Shown: positions 1-12,624, counted from the stretch's first letter. The stretch is 64,000 bases of DNA from Lithodes maja (GCA_037953745.1 JBAKBP010003172.1:1-64000), one strand, 5' to 3'. Numbers and translations are program-made. The notes: generated by a model not told the origin, from the sequence alone.

Positions 1-2906
1 AGTCGCGGGTTTGATGCGAGATATTTGTCTAGGCGGAGTTTAAATGAATCACCGGTGATGCAGTCTATAACGTTTCGGGGAAGCCCATTCCACAAGTTGA
101 CAACTCGATTGAAGATGAAATTCTTAGATTCGTGTGAATTAAAAGATTTACCAATAATTTTGCAACCGTTTCCCCGCGTGTAATTAGATTGGTCGATAGT
201 GAAGTATTTACTACAGTCCATATTGTCGATGCCTTTGATGATTTTGAACACTTGAATTAAGTCACCTCTTAATCTGCGCTGGGTTAAAGGAAATAGATTT
301 AATTCTCTAAGACGCTCTTCGTATGGTTTGTTCTTTAGGCTAGGTATCATTTTGGTAACTCTACGTTGAACTCGTTATAGCTTGTTTATATCTTTTTGGT
401 AATAAGGGCACCAGGATTGAACGCAGTATTCCAGAAGAGGGCGGACTAAGGAATTGTAAAGGGTTAGGATAACGTCTTTGGATTTATGCTCAAATAACCT
501 GCCTATAAAGCCAATTATTTTGTTTGCCTTCTTAACAACTTCTGAACATTGTTGACTCGGTTTTAGGTTACTCGATATTGTTACTCCCAGATCGGTTTCT
601 CTGTTTACATTCTTAAGCTGAGTGCCATTCATCGAATAGTTTGCTTTCTCATTTAGGTATCCGATATGTAGTACTTTACATTTATCCGCATTGAAACTCA
701 TTTGCCAAATTTGGGCCCAACATGACAATTTATCTAGATTGTGTTGCATATCGTCAACTTGTTCTTTTGAAAGTACGCTATTTGAAATGTTTGTATCGTC
801 AGCAAATTTTGAGATTGTACAGGTGAGACCCTCATCTCTGTTGTTGATGTAAATTAGAAAGAGAATTGGACCTAGTACCGATCCCTGGGGTACCCCGCTA
901 CTTACATTGGTCCATTTAGATGCCTTACCGTTTATGACTACTCTTTGCTTTCTGTCGCTGAGCCAATTTTCTATCCATTTCAACACACCGTCTTGTATTC
1001 CATGCACTTTTAGTTTTAGCAGTAAATGCTTGTGGGGAACTTTGTCAAAGGCCTTTGAAAATCAAGGTATATAATATCTACAGCTTTACTCTCATCGTAG
1101 AGGTTGAGGATATCGTGGAAGAAGTCTAAGAGGTTTGTTAAACAGGAACGTTTTTTACGAAAGCCGTGTTGAGTATCTTTAAGTTTGTTATTTTCCTCAA
1201 AGTGATTTACGAGTCTGTCTTGTATGACCGTTTCTAGCATTTTACATACAACTGAGGTTAAGCTAATTGGACGATAGTTACTGGGAAGGGATTTGCTGCC
1301 TTTTTTGAATATCGGTATTACGTTGGCTAGCTTCCACTGATCAGGCATACTTCCAGATTGCAAGGATTTATTGAATAGTAATGTCAGTGGTTTGGAGAGC
1401 TCATCCTTAGCTTCCTTTAGAACTCTAGGCGAGATTGTATCAGGTCCAGGCGTTTTATTTACCTTGAGTTTATCTAAACAATTCAATACTTCTCTCTCTG
1501 TAACGGTGATATTGCTTAGAACATCTGAATTATCAATCTGAATCGGCGATGGTGTAGGGATATCACTGGGGTCTTCTGTTGTAAAAATTGATGCAAAGAA
1601 GGTATTGAGGGCATTACTCATTTGTACTTCGTCTTTGGTGTATTCTCCATTTTCATCGACTAACAGTTGAAGTAACTACTTTTTTCTTTCTGATATAACT
1701 ATAGAATTCTTTCGGGTTTGTTTTACTTTGATTCGCAATATGTAACTCTAAGGTCTTTTTACTTTGCTTAATTAACTTTTTGGCTTTGCATCGTAGCTCA
1801 ACAAATTTCACCCGTTCTTCGTCATTTTGTGAGGATTTTAATCTATCATTAGCAAATTTTTTAGCAAGCAGGCAGTTTGAAATATATTTATTCCACCATT
1901 TGGGCTTATTATTATGGCCTGGACGCCGTATTTTCGATGGTATGCAGTCTTGCACTGCTTTTAGGTAAGTGGTTTCGAATAACTTCCAAGATGTATTTAT
2001 GTCGTTATTGTTAATTAAAAAGCTCCAGTCAGTTTCTTTAAACATAGCTCTAAGTTTATGGAAGTTTGCTTTCTTGAAATTAGGGACTTTTTCGATGCTA
2101 CTATTTGGTTCGTTACTAGTAAACTTTAAAGTGAAAGTTATCGTACGGTGGTCGCTGGTACTGAATTCATCACCAACATTCAAATTCTCTATTAATTCTT
2201 CTTTTGTTGCAAGTACAATGTCAAGAACGTTATTACCACGGGTCGGCGTTCGAACAAATTGATAAAGCGAACTCTCTTGCAAGTTTGTATACAAGTCATG
2301 TCCGGAGTGTGAAGTAAGAGTATCGCCCCACTTGGTCACAGGTAAATTAAAGTCGCCAAAAATTACGGTATCTTGTGAGTTACTTACATCTGCAATTTGT
2401 TCGTAAATTTCTCGGTCAGTTTGCACTGATTGAGCTGGAGGTCTGTATATTATTGCAAGTATTATTTTTGTACCTTTATTATTCTTTATTAGCACAAAAG
2501 ATGTGTCGACGTTTACAATTTGAGGTTTTGACAAGAGGGTTGGGTTAAGACTTTCTTTGATATAAAGTAAAACGCCACCTCTATTTCGATTTATTCGGCT
2601 TTTCTCAAACATTACATAACCGGGAAGTGAATACTCTGCTAAAAAGTCTCTATCTTCTGTATTGAGCCAAGATTCTGTTATGTCAATCACATCATAATTT
2701 TCTGTAAACACTAGCTCCACTAAATCTGAAAATTTATTGCGTATGCTACGAGCGTTTGCATAGAAAACCTTTAAATTTGTTATTTTAGAACTCACGGAAC
2801 GCTCTTTAATAATATTTTTGGTTCTTGTCGGATCTATATTTATGTTCATGGCTGTCCTCGGTCCTCGCTGTCTTCGGTCCTTATCGCTGGTGGTCCTCGG
2901 TTGCAT
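1..2906 (-). pseudogene. CR1/L2-type LINE ORF2 (endonuclease + reverse transcriptase), broken
   Basis: Polyprotein of a non-LTR retrotransposon, read on the minus strand. The first open segment (1653-2906, 417 codons) is an AP-type endonuclease: N51 in an ANAR motif, E78 in TESW, GDFN near 184-187 and SDH at 251-253. Reverse transcriptase follows in other frames: the RPISLTS block and GFRKKRSC (1016-1621), then SGVPQGSVLGP and the catalytic FADD (375-1007), then the C-terminal region down to base 1. Three breaks are visible: a 1-base indel near 1655-1680, a 1-base deletion in the YLDFQ(K)AFD block near 1060, and an in-frame TAA near 381-383 where relatives have a Glu codon. The copy is therefore non-functional but fairly young, since most motifs survive. 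Its 3' end lies at or just beyond base 1. Clade assignment to CR1/L2 is inferred from the RT motifs and the ORF1 type. Confidence 0.88.
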
Positions 2907-2932
2907 CTCTTTTTTGCTTGGCGTTGGATGAT

Positions 2933-4048
2933 TTATGTCACTGCTCCTTCTTCTCGGATGGCGGTTTTTGATCCATGGCTGCGGACTGCTTCGTGTAGGA
3001 GACGACCCATGCGTGCTGAACCCACAGGGTTTAGATGAGTGCCATCCTTGCGGAACAGAGTAGGCTGGTTGTAGAGGTTGTCCCAGAGGTTGATGAATTC
3101 AACTTCTTCCCTCAGACACAAATATTTTAGTCGGCTATTTGTGCTGAAGGCCTTGTCGTAGAATTTGTCAGGTGCGTCGATCTTGGGGAGAATGCCTGAG
3201 ATGATGATATTCCTTGACTTGTTTTTGTAGATCTGGATCATCTTGCGATATTTCTCGATCAACTTTTCGGATCTGGTGCGCATGACGTCATTTGAACCAG
3301 CATGGATGACAAAAAGGGTATTTTCATTTGCATCTTTTGTGGTATCTTCGAAGGCTTCCACAATGTCGTCCAGTCCAGCTCCTGGGATGCAAAATCTTTT
3401 TCGTCGATTTGGGACTCTGTCGCAGAACTCTTCGACCTGTCCTTGTAGGATGGAATCCCCAACGAGCCTGGTCTCTTCTGGTTCGTCTTCCATCTCTACC
3501 AATATCTCAAATCTGTTTGACATTGTGACTGGTAGATGAGACCTTTTCTGCGTTGGCCGTGCACCGTTCCTCACTGGTGTAAATCCAGAAACCTGTGGTG
3601 GTAGGTCTCTGCATACAGGTCGGGGAGAGGAGTGGTTAGAACGTGGGCGAGGGGTTGGTACTGTTCGTGCTAGCAGGCTTCTTGCACGAGGAGTGGGGGA
3701 GAGACTAAGGTGAACAGGCCGGCTGTCCTGGTTTGATGTCGGCTCAGGTTCGTCAGAAACATCTGCTGCAGGTGTTGGATTGTTGGCAGATGACGTTGGG
3801 GCGGTGGTGGATGCTGGAGTTGAAACAATTGGAGTTAGTGATACTCCAACGTTGAGTGTTACAAACTCTTGGAGTGATTCCAGTTTCCTGGTGAGGCCGT
3901 TGATCTTGTTGTGGGCTTCATCCAATTTTGCTGTCAAATCCTCTCGTTGCTGGCAGAGTCGGCAGACTTGTGGATCGGCAGGAGCAAACATGGAAGCACC
4001 AAACCTACCGGCGCAGTTTGTAGAGGCACGAGGCATGGTGACGATCAC
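2933..4048 (-). CDS. LINE ORF1 protein with coiled coil and SGNH esterase domain
   Basis: Intact 371-codon frame just upstream (on the minus strand) of the LINE ORF2. Seen directly: a CxxC pair (C29, C32), a heptad-rich stretch at about 32-62 likely to form a coiled coil, a Pro/Ser/Thr-rich linker (about 70-170), and a C-terminal SGNH-hydrolase-like domain with GDS at 197-199 (candidate nucleophile S199), GSND at 251-254 and DGTHLN at 335-340 (D335, H338). ORF1 proteins of CR1/L2 LINEs are known to combine a coiled coil with an esterase of this kind and to bind RNA in the retrotransposition particle. The 26-base gap to ORF2 fits a bicistronic LINE mRNA. Start chosen as the first Met; a second Met at residue 5 is possible. 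Confidence 0.85.
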   Translation of the reverse strand: MIVTMPRASTNCAGRFGASMFAPADPQVCRLCQQREDLTAKLDEAHNKINGLTRKLESLQEFVTLNVGVSLTPIVSTPASTTAPTSSANNPTPAADVSDEPEPTSNQDSRPVHLSLSPTPRARSLLARTVPTPRPRSNHSSPRPVCRDLPPQVSGFTPVRNGARPTQKRSHLPVTMSNRFEILVEMEDEPEETRLVGDSILQGQVEEFCDRVPNRRKRFCIPGAGLDDIVEAFEDTTKDANENTLFVIHAGSNDVMRTRSEKLIEKYRKMIQIYKNKSRNIIISGILPKIDAPDKFYDKAFSTNSRLKYLCLREEVEFINLWDNLYNQPTLFRKDGTHLNPVGSARMGRLLHEAVRSHGSKTAIREEGAVT

Positions 4049-4690
4049 TTTCTTCAGATCACTTCACTCACTTAAAAACACTTAACTCACTTTAAAAACA
4101 CTAAACTCACTTTAAAAACACTTATCTCACTTTAAAAAACACTTCACTCCCTTCAGGTCACTTCACTTACTTAAATAGGCCTAACCGAAAACAAAAATGT
4201 TGAAATACGCACAAATAGGTTATCAGCGGTGATAGCCTATCCAAAAATTAAAACAAAACAAAATTAAATTTGAATACGCAGTGATAGCCAAACCGAAAAC
4301 AATTTTATTTTTATTTAAACATAATTAGGCCACCAGGGGTTATAGCCTATCCTAACCGAAAACAAAAATAATGAAATACCGGTACGCAGAAATAGGCCAC
4401 CAGCGGTGATAGCCTAACTGAAAACTTAAAAATTGAAGTACGCAGAAATAGGCCACCAGGGATGATAGCCTAGACTAACCGAAAACAAAAATAACCGAAA
4501 ACAAAAATTATGAAATACCGGTACGCAGAAATAGGCCACCAGCGGTGATTGCCTAACTGAGAATTAAAAATTGAAGTACGCAGAAATAGGCCACCAGGGA
4601 TGATAGCCTAGACTAACCGAAAACAAAAATAACCAAAAACAAAAAGTATGAAATATGCAGAAGTAGGCTACCAGGGGTGATAACCTACCT
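4049..4690 (-). repeat. Putative LINE 5' UTR made of tandem monomers
   Basis: Upstream of ORF1 on the minus strand. Part one (about 4055-4160) is a short tandem of ACTCACTTTAAAAACACTT-like units. Part two (about 4165-4690) holds repeated blocks of the type AATAGGCCACCAGCGGTGAT followed by AGCCTAACCGAAAAC, at least six imperfect copies, some in a longer alternating unit. No ORF. The position directly before ORF1 suggests a monomer-type promoter region, as known in some LINEs; that role is inferred. Confidence 0.55.
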
Positions 4691-4700
4691 AAAAAAGCAA

Positions 4701-4707
<7 letters not shown>

Positions 4708-4758
<51 letters not shown>
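4708..4758. repeat. (TA)n microsatellite
   Basis: About 25 TA units directly beyond the LINE 5' UTR. Further (TA)n tracts lie at about 5918-5960 and 5994-6007. Confidence 0.95.
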
Positions 4759-4759
<1 letters not shown>

Positions 4760-4761
<2 letters not shown>

Positions 4762-5300
4762 GAATATGTAACTAAATATACAATTCACCAAATAGAGATT
4801 ATATAAGAATAAAGTGTAACTGCACACAAGGGGTTAATATACTGTATCAACAGATGGCGTTGGTGTCACTGTAGGCTAGTCAAGCAGGATTATAATATTT
4901 AGATAAACAAAGTTATCAGTCAAAGGTTACTACAAGATCATGCAAGCAACAACTAAAATTACAGATATGTATAATAGCTACAGTAGGATACTGAATACGA
5001 TAACTACTAGAGTTAATAAGAAAATACAAAGCTAGGTCGATTAGAGGTGCGCGTGCGTCGTCTGCTACAAGCTAGGATAACAAATGTAAACAACAATGTT
5101 TATCAGTCAGAAAAGCAATAAAATAACATGCACGGCAACTACAGAACTATGTGGAGGTTAAACAAGCACTTAACTGCTGTTCATGCAATGAATAAAGGGA
5201 ATAGGGATATGAAATACTCAAATTAGGATCGAGTTTTCTCAGTGGCGGTGCTAAAGCCGGCGGGTGAAAAAAAATGATGTAGTAAGCCTATGATATTTGG
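4760..5300. other. No gene seen
   Basis: Unique-looking AT-rich sequence with no ORF, RNA gene or repeat that I recognise. Confidence 0.5.
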
Positions 5301-5302
5301 TA

Positions 5303-5376
5303 TTGATAAATACGTTCAATGTAGTTTACATTGTAGTAATTACATTGTAGTTCATTACATTGAGCGTATTTATCAC
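5303..5376. repeat. Imperfect inverted repeat
   Basis: The arm GATAAATACGTTCAATGTA is matched by the reverse complement of TACATTGAGCGTATTTATC, with further TACATTGTAG repeats in the loop. It directly precedes a LINE 3' end fragment. Confidence 0.6.
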
Positions 5377-5379
5377 AAT

Positions 5380-5475
5380 CATGTCATTGAATGCAGTACT
5401 GTTGAAACTTTCAAAATACGCCTAGATAAATATATCGCTCTTAATCCACGATTAACTGCGTTTACAAACGAATAG
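5380..5475 (+). pseudogene. LINE RT C-terminal fragment
   Basis: Encodes VIECSTVETFKIRLDKYIAL and a stop. This is the typical C-terminal tail of CR1/L2-type reverse transcriptases and closely resembles the tail encoded at bases 1-60 on the other strand. Only the last ~30 codons remain, as expected of a 5'-truncated insertion. Confidence 0.7.
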
Positions 5476-5619
5476 CAGCACTTTTTTATTGAACTACCGG
5501 TATCTTTTTCTCACATAGGTTAGGTAGTTTAGCTACAAGTAGCCTCGAAAAGATAAATAAATATGTTGTTGCTTGTTTTCCTTTGTACCCTTTGTACTAA
5601 ACTAAAATATTTTCAATTA

Positions 5620-5720
5620 TATTGTGCATTTTTCGTTAGAAAAATGTCCCAACCGAAGGCTAATTTCTTTTAAGTTACAGGCTCGTTATTGCTAGCCTAG
5701 AAAAATAAAAATCTACACCT
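5620..5720 (+). repeat. Fragment of TTAA MITE family A
   Basis: Contains the hairpin GCATTTTTCGTTAGAAAAATG followed by a CCGAAGGC block, as in the full copy at 19742-20102. Both ends are missing. Beyond it, to about 5900, no further feature is seen. Confidence 0.5.
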
Positions 5721-5916
5721 GATTGGGGAGAAGCATCAGATCTATTATCATCAAACTATTGGTGTGTTACATCTTAAAATCTCTAAACAAATAGATCGGA
5801 AAAAGGGGGTCCAAAACGACCCCCCTCAAACCAAATAGGGTTGAACACCACTGACACCGACAACTAACTTTGCGCACTATTGATTAATAATTATATACAT
5901 GTAGAATACATATTCA

Positions 5917-5965
<49 letters not shown>

Positions 5966-6027
5966 ATTTTATTGTTTTTCTAATAATATACTGTATATAT
6001 ATATATATTTTATTTTATTGTTTTTCT

Positions 6028-7060
6028 AATATTCATTAATGATCTTCTCAACTGTACCTCCAGTCCTATCCATTCTTATGCTGATGACTCTACCTTACGC
6101 AAATCAACTATTTTTTCAGAACCTCCCAGCAAGCAATCACTCAAAAAATCATGTGATGATGCCATAAAACACTAATCTACTGACCTATCAACTATTTTCA
6201 TTAGGGGCAGAGAAACTCTAGTTGCTTTCAATGTTTCCAAAACCTAATTTCTCCATTTATCTACCCGTCAAGAATTCCCAGAGGACTATCCCTTATACTT
6301 TAACAATACACAAATATACCCTTCATCTTCTCTCAGTATTGTAGGTGTCTCTTTTACTTCTGATCTCACTTGGAAAGACCATATTACCACCCTTACTAAA
6401 ACAGCTTCCCAAAAGCTGGGTGTGCTCATCCGCCTCCTGGGGTTCTTTACCCAGCACAGCTTCTTGCTCTGTACAGGGGTACAGTGCGTCCATACATTGA
6501 TTATTGTTCGCATGTTTGGGGAAGATCCTCTCACACAACACTTCTTGACAAAGTAGAAAGGAAAGCCTTTCATCTCATTAACTCACGTCCACTTACCGAT
6601 CCTCTGTAATCTTTCTCTCTTCGCCGCAATGTTGCATCTCTCTCGATATGCTACCGCTATTACAATAATCAGTGTTCATCAGAGTTCTCTCATTGCATAA
6701 CAACTACTCTACGTAGAGTATGTAGCACCCGTTTTGCAACACAGGACAACACGAGCTTAGGCTCAAATCCTGTATACTACAAATAGGTGAGTACAATCCC
6801 ACCCCTAATCTGTGCAATTCTCCAATCCTAGACTGAAATTATATTCCTAGCTCTGGAACTCTCCCTGAATCCATCTTCCCCTTATCCTATGACTTAAATT
6901 GCTTCAAACTCCATGTGTCCAGGCATTTTGGCTTGAACATTCCTTGATTTTGGCCCTCTCACTCTTTCAACTCTGGGGGATGCACACGTCACAGGCAGTT
7001 CTGCCTTTTAATCTCTCTCATCCACATAGAAAAAAGAAACATTTACATTGAAGTTAATGT
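6028..7060 (+). pseudogene. Decayed LINE reverse transcriptase, family C
   Basis: Broken frames on the plus strand encode recognisable pieces in order: NDLL then SYADDSTL (the YADD catalytic block, near 6075-6105), VSFTSDLTWKDHI near 6345-6385, an LGFFTQHSFLLC block near 6440-6470, and a 3' tail with a CAGGCAGTTCTGCCTTTTAA-like block near 7000. Several stops and frameshifts are present and the 5' end is missing. The same family is at 13200-15630, with tails at 9285-9345 and 19390-19455. Clade not assigned; it differs from the CR1/L2 type at 1-4048. Confidence 0.75.
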
Positions 7061-7094
7061 ATCTATCCTCTAAGAATGTATTTATCATAGTGTA

Positions 7095-7290
7095 CATATT
7101 GAATCTTATTTGATCCGAGGGGGGTACTCGTTGGACCTCCACTGTTTCGCTCTATTAGTTGGAAGACTTTAAGATGCTTTACCCCGTTCAGGTGTCGATT
7201 ATGTTCTGGACGAGTGATAGAGAGCCTGTAACTTATTAAAATCGGCCTTCGGCAGGAACATTTTTCTATCGAAAAATTATCAAATCAAGC
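7095..7290 (-). repeat. Fragment of TTAA MITE family A
   Basis: On the minus strand it carries the CATTTTTC hairpin, GCCGAAGGC, and the ACG..TTAAAATC spaced blocks of the copy at 19742-20102. Diverged and without clear ends. Confidence 0.5.
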
Positions 7291-7691
7291 TTGAAGGGTG
7301 TCTGGATGGCCATATAATTATTAGTTTGAAAGAAAGCTGGGAAGGCCTTTTTTGTTAGCCTAATGGATCAACTAAAATACGTTGCTCGAAAATGGCATAA
7401 CAAGCAAATTCTTCAAAATAATTAAGCAAAATATCCTAATAAGCCACAAGACGTCAGACCAGGTAGTATTAAGCGAAGGGTTCGTTAAATCGTGGAATGA
7501 ACTGAGGTGGGGTGAGGTCAGAGAGGTGGCAAACAAGGGCCGGTTGGGAAGAGGCACTAACTGTGGTTTTGGGTTTGTCAACACCAGTTGAACACACACA
7601 TAACGAGAGGAGAGAGAGACAGAGGTGGTCAGGTTTATATTCTAGTAGAGTAAGCAAAACTCCCAAAAAATAAAAGTGGAGGACTAGGATT

Positions 7692-7696
<5 letters not shown>

Positions 7697-7758
<62 letters not shown>
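7697..7758. repeat. (GA)n microsatellite
   Basis: About 31 GA units. Confidence 0.95.
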
Positions 7759-7761
<3 letters not shown>

Positions 7762-7808
7762 GACACTGTTAATGAATAAATGACAACGTAAATAATATAC
7801 ATGGAAGC

Positions 7809-7811
7809 AAT

Positions 7812-7879
<68 letters not shown>

Positions 7880-7888
7880 TGTATATAT
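7809..7888. repeat. (TA)n microsatellite
   Basis: Long, nearly pure TA tract. Confidence 0.95.
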
Positions 7889-7959
7889 ATACAGAAAAAA
7901 ATGCAAAGACAAAAGCAGAAGTGAACAGCAGGAAAACATAACATCGCTTACGTTTTCTA

Positions 7960-9280
7960 ATTTTTAATTTGTTCTTGTCTGTATGTGTCTGTCCCCAGTT
8001 GTCTTTTGTTTCTTGTTTCCTTTCATATTTTGGACAATGTTTTTCTTACAAAGTTTCTGGAGATTTATCTGTAACTTTTGCATAAATCTCGCTGATTGGA
8101 CTGAACGTAATTTCCTACAATTTTCATTGTTCATTGTATCAGTCATCTCTTTCTATACAATAATTTCCAAAGAGTTATAGAATTGATAATTTTTATACCT
8201 CAACCTCATTTCCCTTACGTTCCAATGTTCACAGTGCATGATTTATCTCTCTTACTTTCACTTTCACTCTCTCACTCTCTCTAGCTCTAGAAATCATGAC
8301 TCACAAACATTTCATTTCTGACATAGACGTGGGAAACTATTATCTGACTGTGACCAAAATATCATCAGGTTCCAGCCTTTAACATGATGCATACCAACAG
8401 TACTAGCGAAATCTTCATTCCCAATAATAATATGGAGGACTTTAACCCCCTGCGGGGAGCTAAGAATATGGTTTGGCTTTGGCGGGCATCGCCCACTATT
8501 TACACTCAATGTACAGTATATTGCCCTAGCGCCATATCCGTAATCTGACCGAAATCAAACGAGTTACAATGAAAAGGTTGGGTTGAATTCTCCCCATACA
8601 ATTCTTCAGTCATGCATTGAGTTAAAGATTCCTTGTTTTGTTTTTGCTCGCAGCTGCTCACCTTCTTACCTTTTCTCTCCCTTCCTCTTTTGTATTTTAC
8701 GCTCGCGATAACTTGATAAAATACTGTTATTTTATCAAATGTTAGTGTTTAGAAGACAGTATGAGTTATGAGCCTTTAACATGATATGAAGCTCACCTCA
8801 CATTAATTCCTGTAATATAGCTGTCACATATACAGTATATGGAGAACTAGTCCTATTTTAGTTTATTTCAGTTTCTTAAACACACTCTTTGGACACACAC
8901 TCTCTCTCAACCAATGCATTGAGCATACTGATGTAAGTAAGGGTGGCAAGCTTAGCTCATGGAAGCATCTGGCAACAAGTGGGGCGGGTTGGTGCAACCA
9001 ACTCAGCCGGTAATACCAAAACATACGGGTACATCGCCTGCAGTATAGGCCTCTTTTACATTCAACCTACCAGTTTGTCGCCCGCATTGAATGGCTTAAT
9101 AGCCTAAAAAACTAACTAAAAGACTTTCATTTGCATCTAGAAGGACTTGCCAACATTGATGATATATGGGAAAGATTCGGATAAATATTCATGAGTGTCC
9201 CCAAAATATGTCCTTAATGTGCAAAAGACAGTACAATTATAAACAAACCCCATTGGCATGATATTGATATCAGTAGAGCA
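7960..9280. other. No gene seen
   Basis: Contains short ORFs only, none with a recognisable motif, good splice context or neighbour. CT-rich patches occur at 8240-8285 and 8895-8910. Confidence 0.5.
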
Positions 9281-9284
9281 ATTA

Positions 9285-9345
9285 GGGAAAGAAAACGTTA
9301 CAGGCAATCTGCCATTTGTCTCCTTCATACACATAGAATAAATAA
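9285..9345 (+). repeat. LINE family C 3' tail
   Basis: The block GTTACAGGCAATCTGCCATT followed by TGTCTCCTTCATACACATAG matches the tail of the copy ending near 15630. Only the tail is present. Confidence 0.55.
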
Positions 9346-9675
9346 CATAAGCTAAAAGGATAAACACAGAATAATTCCATACACAACCAATACTCGGTTG
9401 TCAGAAGAAAAAGTAAACTCTCTAATAAAAACAGTGAAGAGGAAATATGAAATGAGCATAGCTCAAGATAGTAAGACAAATCCAAAGCAGTTTCTAGTTA
9501 TATAAATAGTAATAAACAAATTAAAAGTGGCATAGGTCCCATACATAATACTCACGATGTTCTAGAAACAGATAGCAGAGACATACCCTCTACTCTTAAC
9601 CCATGTTGTGTGTATGCACACAATAATCTTTCTTGCTCTTGTGTTCCCAACTTTGACGCTTCTAAATTCAAAACT

Positions 9676-12620
9676 CTCCGAACATAAGAACATAAGAAAT
9701 TGGGAGTCTGCAGAAAGCCGATTGGCCCACACAAGGCAGATCCCTCTCACACCGAACCCTAATTATAAGGCCTAATTATAGGCCCAACTCACTAACACCA
9801 TAAGGACCGACCTCACCAAAACGGTCAGAGGTCATCATAAGCCGATCAGTCTACACCCGGCTGGTCCCCCTCATACCCAACCCATCTCGTCCATATGCCT
9901 ATTTAATTTAATCTTAAAATCAGACTCTCTATCGTGCTTGATCCCACTATAGCACTCGGTAGCCTATTCCACCTATTTACAACTCTGTTACCAAACCAAT
10001 ATTTGCCTATATTTTTTTCTGAAACGAAATTTACCTTATTTGAAACCATTTGTCCGAGTTCTTTCGCTATCACTGAGCTTCAGTACATCTTTCATGTCCC
10101 CTTTATTTATCCCACTAACCCACTTGAACACTTCTATCATGTCCTTTCTAACTCTACGTCTCTCTAACGAGTGTATGCCTAATTTCCTCAACCTTTCTTC
10201 ATATGGATGATTTCTAATATTATAGATCATTTTTGTCATTCTTCGCTGTACCCTCTCAAAGGATTCTATGTTCATTCTGTAATAGGGACACCAAAATTGG
10301 ACATCGTAATCCATATGTGGTCTTACTAAAGCTAGATAAAGTTTTAAGATTACGTCTGCAGTTCTATTACTCACATTTCTAGATATAAATCCGAGAACTC
10401 TATTTGCCTTATTTCGATCACTAATGCATTGATTTCTAGGTTTCAAATCACAGTTTACGATGACTCCCAAAAAAATCTTATTCTCCGAGTTTCTTATATT
10501 CCTGTTATATAATCTATATCCTGCATTTTCTATCAATTTCCCAAAGTTTACTACACCGCATTTGTCTACATTGGACTTCATCTGCCAATTTACTGCCCAT
10601 TCATGAAGTGTATCCAGATCTCTTTGGAGCTTGAATAATATCATGATCAGAATTGATCACTCTTCCTATTTTAGTGTCATCTGCAAATTTACTGATTTTG
10701 TTAGTTATTCCTACATCGAGGTCGTTAATATACATGATGAATAGCAGAGGGCCTAAAACAGATCCTTGTGGGACTCCACTCTTAACTATACCCCAGTCTG
10801 ATTGTATACCATTTATGCTAACTCTTTGCTTCCCACCAATTAACCATGACCTAATCTATATTAATAGAGTTCCCCCTATTCCATGAGCTTCTATTTTCCT
10901 CAGCAATCTTTCGTGAGGGACTTCATGAAATACTTTACTGAAATATAAATATATTACATCATATTCTTTGTCATTGTCAACTGCTTCGTATACTTGTCAA
11001 TACTTTAGTGAGGCAGGACCTAACCTTCGTGAATCCATGCTGACAATCTGTAATTAATTTTTGGTGACGTTCTAGGTGCTCTCTGATTTTGTGCGCAATT
11101 CATGACTCTAATAGTTTACCTACAACTGATGTCAAACTAATTGGACGATAATTTGAAGCAATAGATTTGTCACCTTTGTTTAATAATGGTACCACATTTG
11201 CAATTTTCCACTTATCAGAGACTAGACCCGAATTAAGAGAATTATTAAATAATAGTAAGGGTAACTAATTTCTCCCTAACATTCTTTTTATACTCTAGGA
11301 TATATGGAATCGGGCCCAGGTGACTTTTGCGGTTTTAGCTTGTCTAACTGCTCAAGTACATAATTTCTACCTATGTTTATTTTACTTAAAATATTATCTA
11401 TACTTCCATCATAAATTGGATGGACCTCCGGTATCAGCGCTAAATCTTCGTTCGTGAATACAGACAGCAAGTAATTGTTTAGGGTTTTACATATATATTA
11501 TCTACCTCGTTATCTATGAGTATTCCTGTCTATTTTAAGAGGGCCTATTTTGTCTCTTACTTTGGTTTTATATAACTGGACAAATCTCTTTGGGTTCATT
11601 TTCGATTCCCTAGCAATTTTTATTTCGTAATTACGCTTAGCTTTCCTATATCAGCTTTAACTGTTCTTCTAAGATTTGCATAATAATTTCTTAACTGTTT
11701 TTTCTTATATATACCTTTCTTTAAACCTAGTGTACGTTTGTTCGAACTATTCATCCATCTAGGATCGTTATTTTGATCTCTGAATATCTTTGTAGGGATA
11801 TATATACCTTGGGCATCTTTAATGGTCTCATCAAATATTTCTGTGCGTAAACAAATACCCTGGGCTGACTGATTCGCGCCTAAATCGATAATATGATTCC
11901 CTACTATCCTTAATCCTCCATTGTCCTGAAATTGGGGTCGCATTTCTCCAAACACACCTGCCAGGTGTTCCCTTAACCCGTGAAAGTTTGCTATTCTAAA
12001 ATTAGAAGCAACAGTCGAATTTATTATTTATTCATTTTTTCATTCTAGCTTGAATCTAATTTCATCATGGTCACTATGTCTCAGGCTTCCTCCGATAACT
12101 AAATTACTAATAAGATTGTCTTTACTACAGAAGACTAAATCGAGTATATTATTCCCTCTAGTTGGCTCAGTTACATGTTGCGTCAAAAACAGTCCTTAAC
12201 TAATTCTAGAAATTAATTTGATTCCATGTCTCCTGTATTATTTCCCCAATTTATTCTGCTAAAATTAATATCTACAATATATTTTTTACTAGACTGACAG
12301 GCTCGGGCAATTTCATTCCAAAGTATTTTAGCATCTATTCTACTTAGATTTGGTGGTCTATATATGAGGCCAATTACAACACTGTCATGGCTGTCGTTGA
12401 TTTCTAACCATACACATTCATTTTTCCTTTCTAATTTCATATCTGACTTAGTGCAGTAGTTTATCGAATTGGAGACATAAATGACTACACCTCCACCTTT
12501 TCTCCCTTAACGATATTATGTTATACATTGTAAATCCGTTTATTTGATACCCTGCAATTAAATCTCGTGTTTCCGTGTTCATCCAAGTTTCTGTAATTTT
12601 CATATGCATTTACAAATATT
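9676..12620 (-). pseudogene. Decayed CR1-type LINE, family B
   Basis: Read on the minus strand from 12620 to 9676. Endonuclease remnants at 12213-12440 (VVIGLIYRPPN). RT remnants run over 10036-11470: a PGPDSIYPRV block near 11290, a GVPQGSVLGP-like block near 10740-10790, then an open 202-codon piece (10036-10644) with WQMKSNVDKC, KANRVLGFISR and VQRRMTKMIYNIRN. Many stops and frameshifts. The 3' end near 9676 has the octamer TTATGTTC twice, as expected of CR1-type 3' termini. Related to, but clearly older than, the LINE at 1-4048. Confidence 0.8.
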
Positions 12621-12624
12621 TATG

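Noticed and set aside
3243..4085. Plus-strand frames over the LINE ORF1
   Set aside because: Antisense shadows of ORF1, which has clear SGNH motifs.
4564..4827. 87-codon frame rich in Tyr/Ile
   Set aside because: Produced by (TA)n; the same applies to frames near 7759, 39047, 51186 and 60420-60870.
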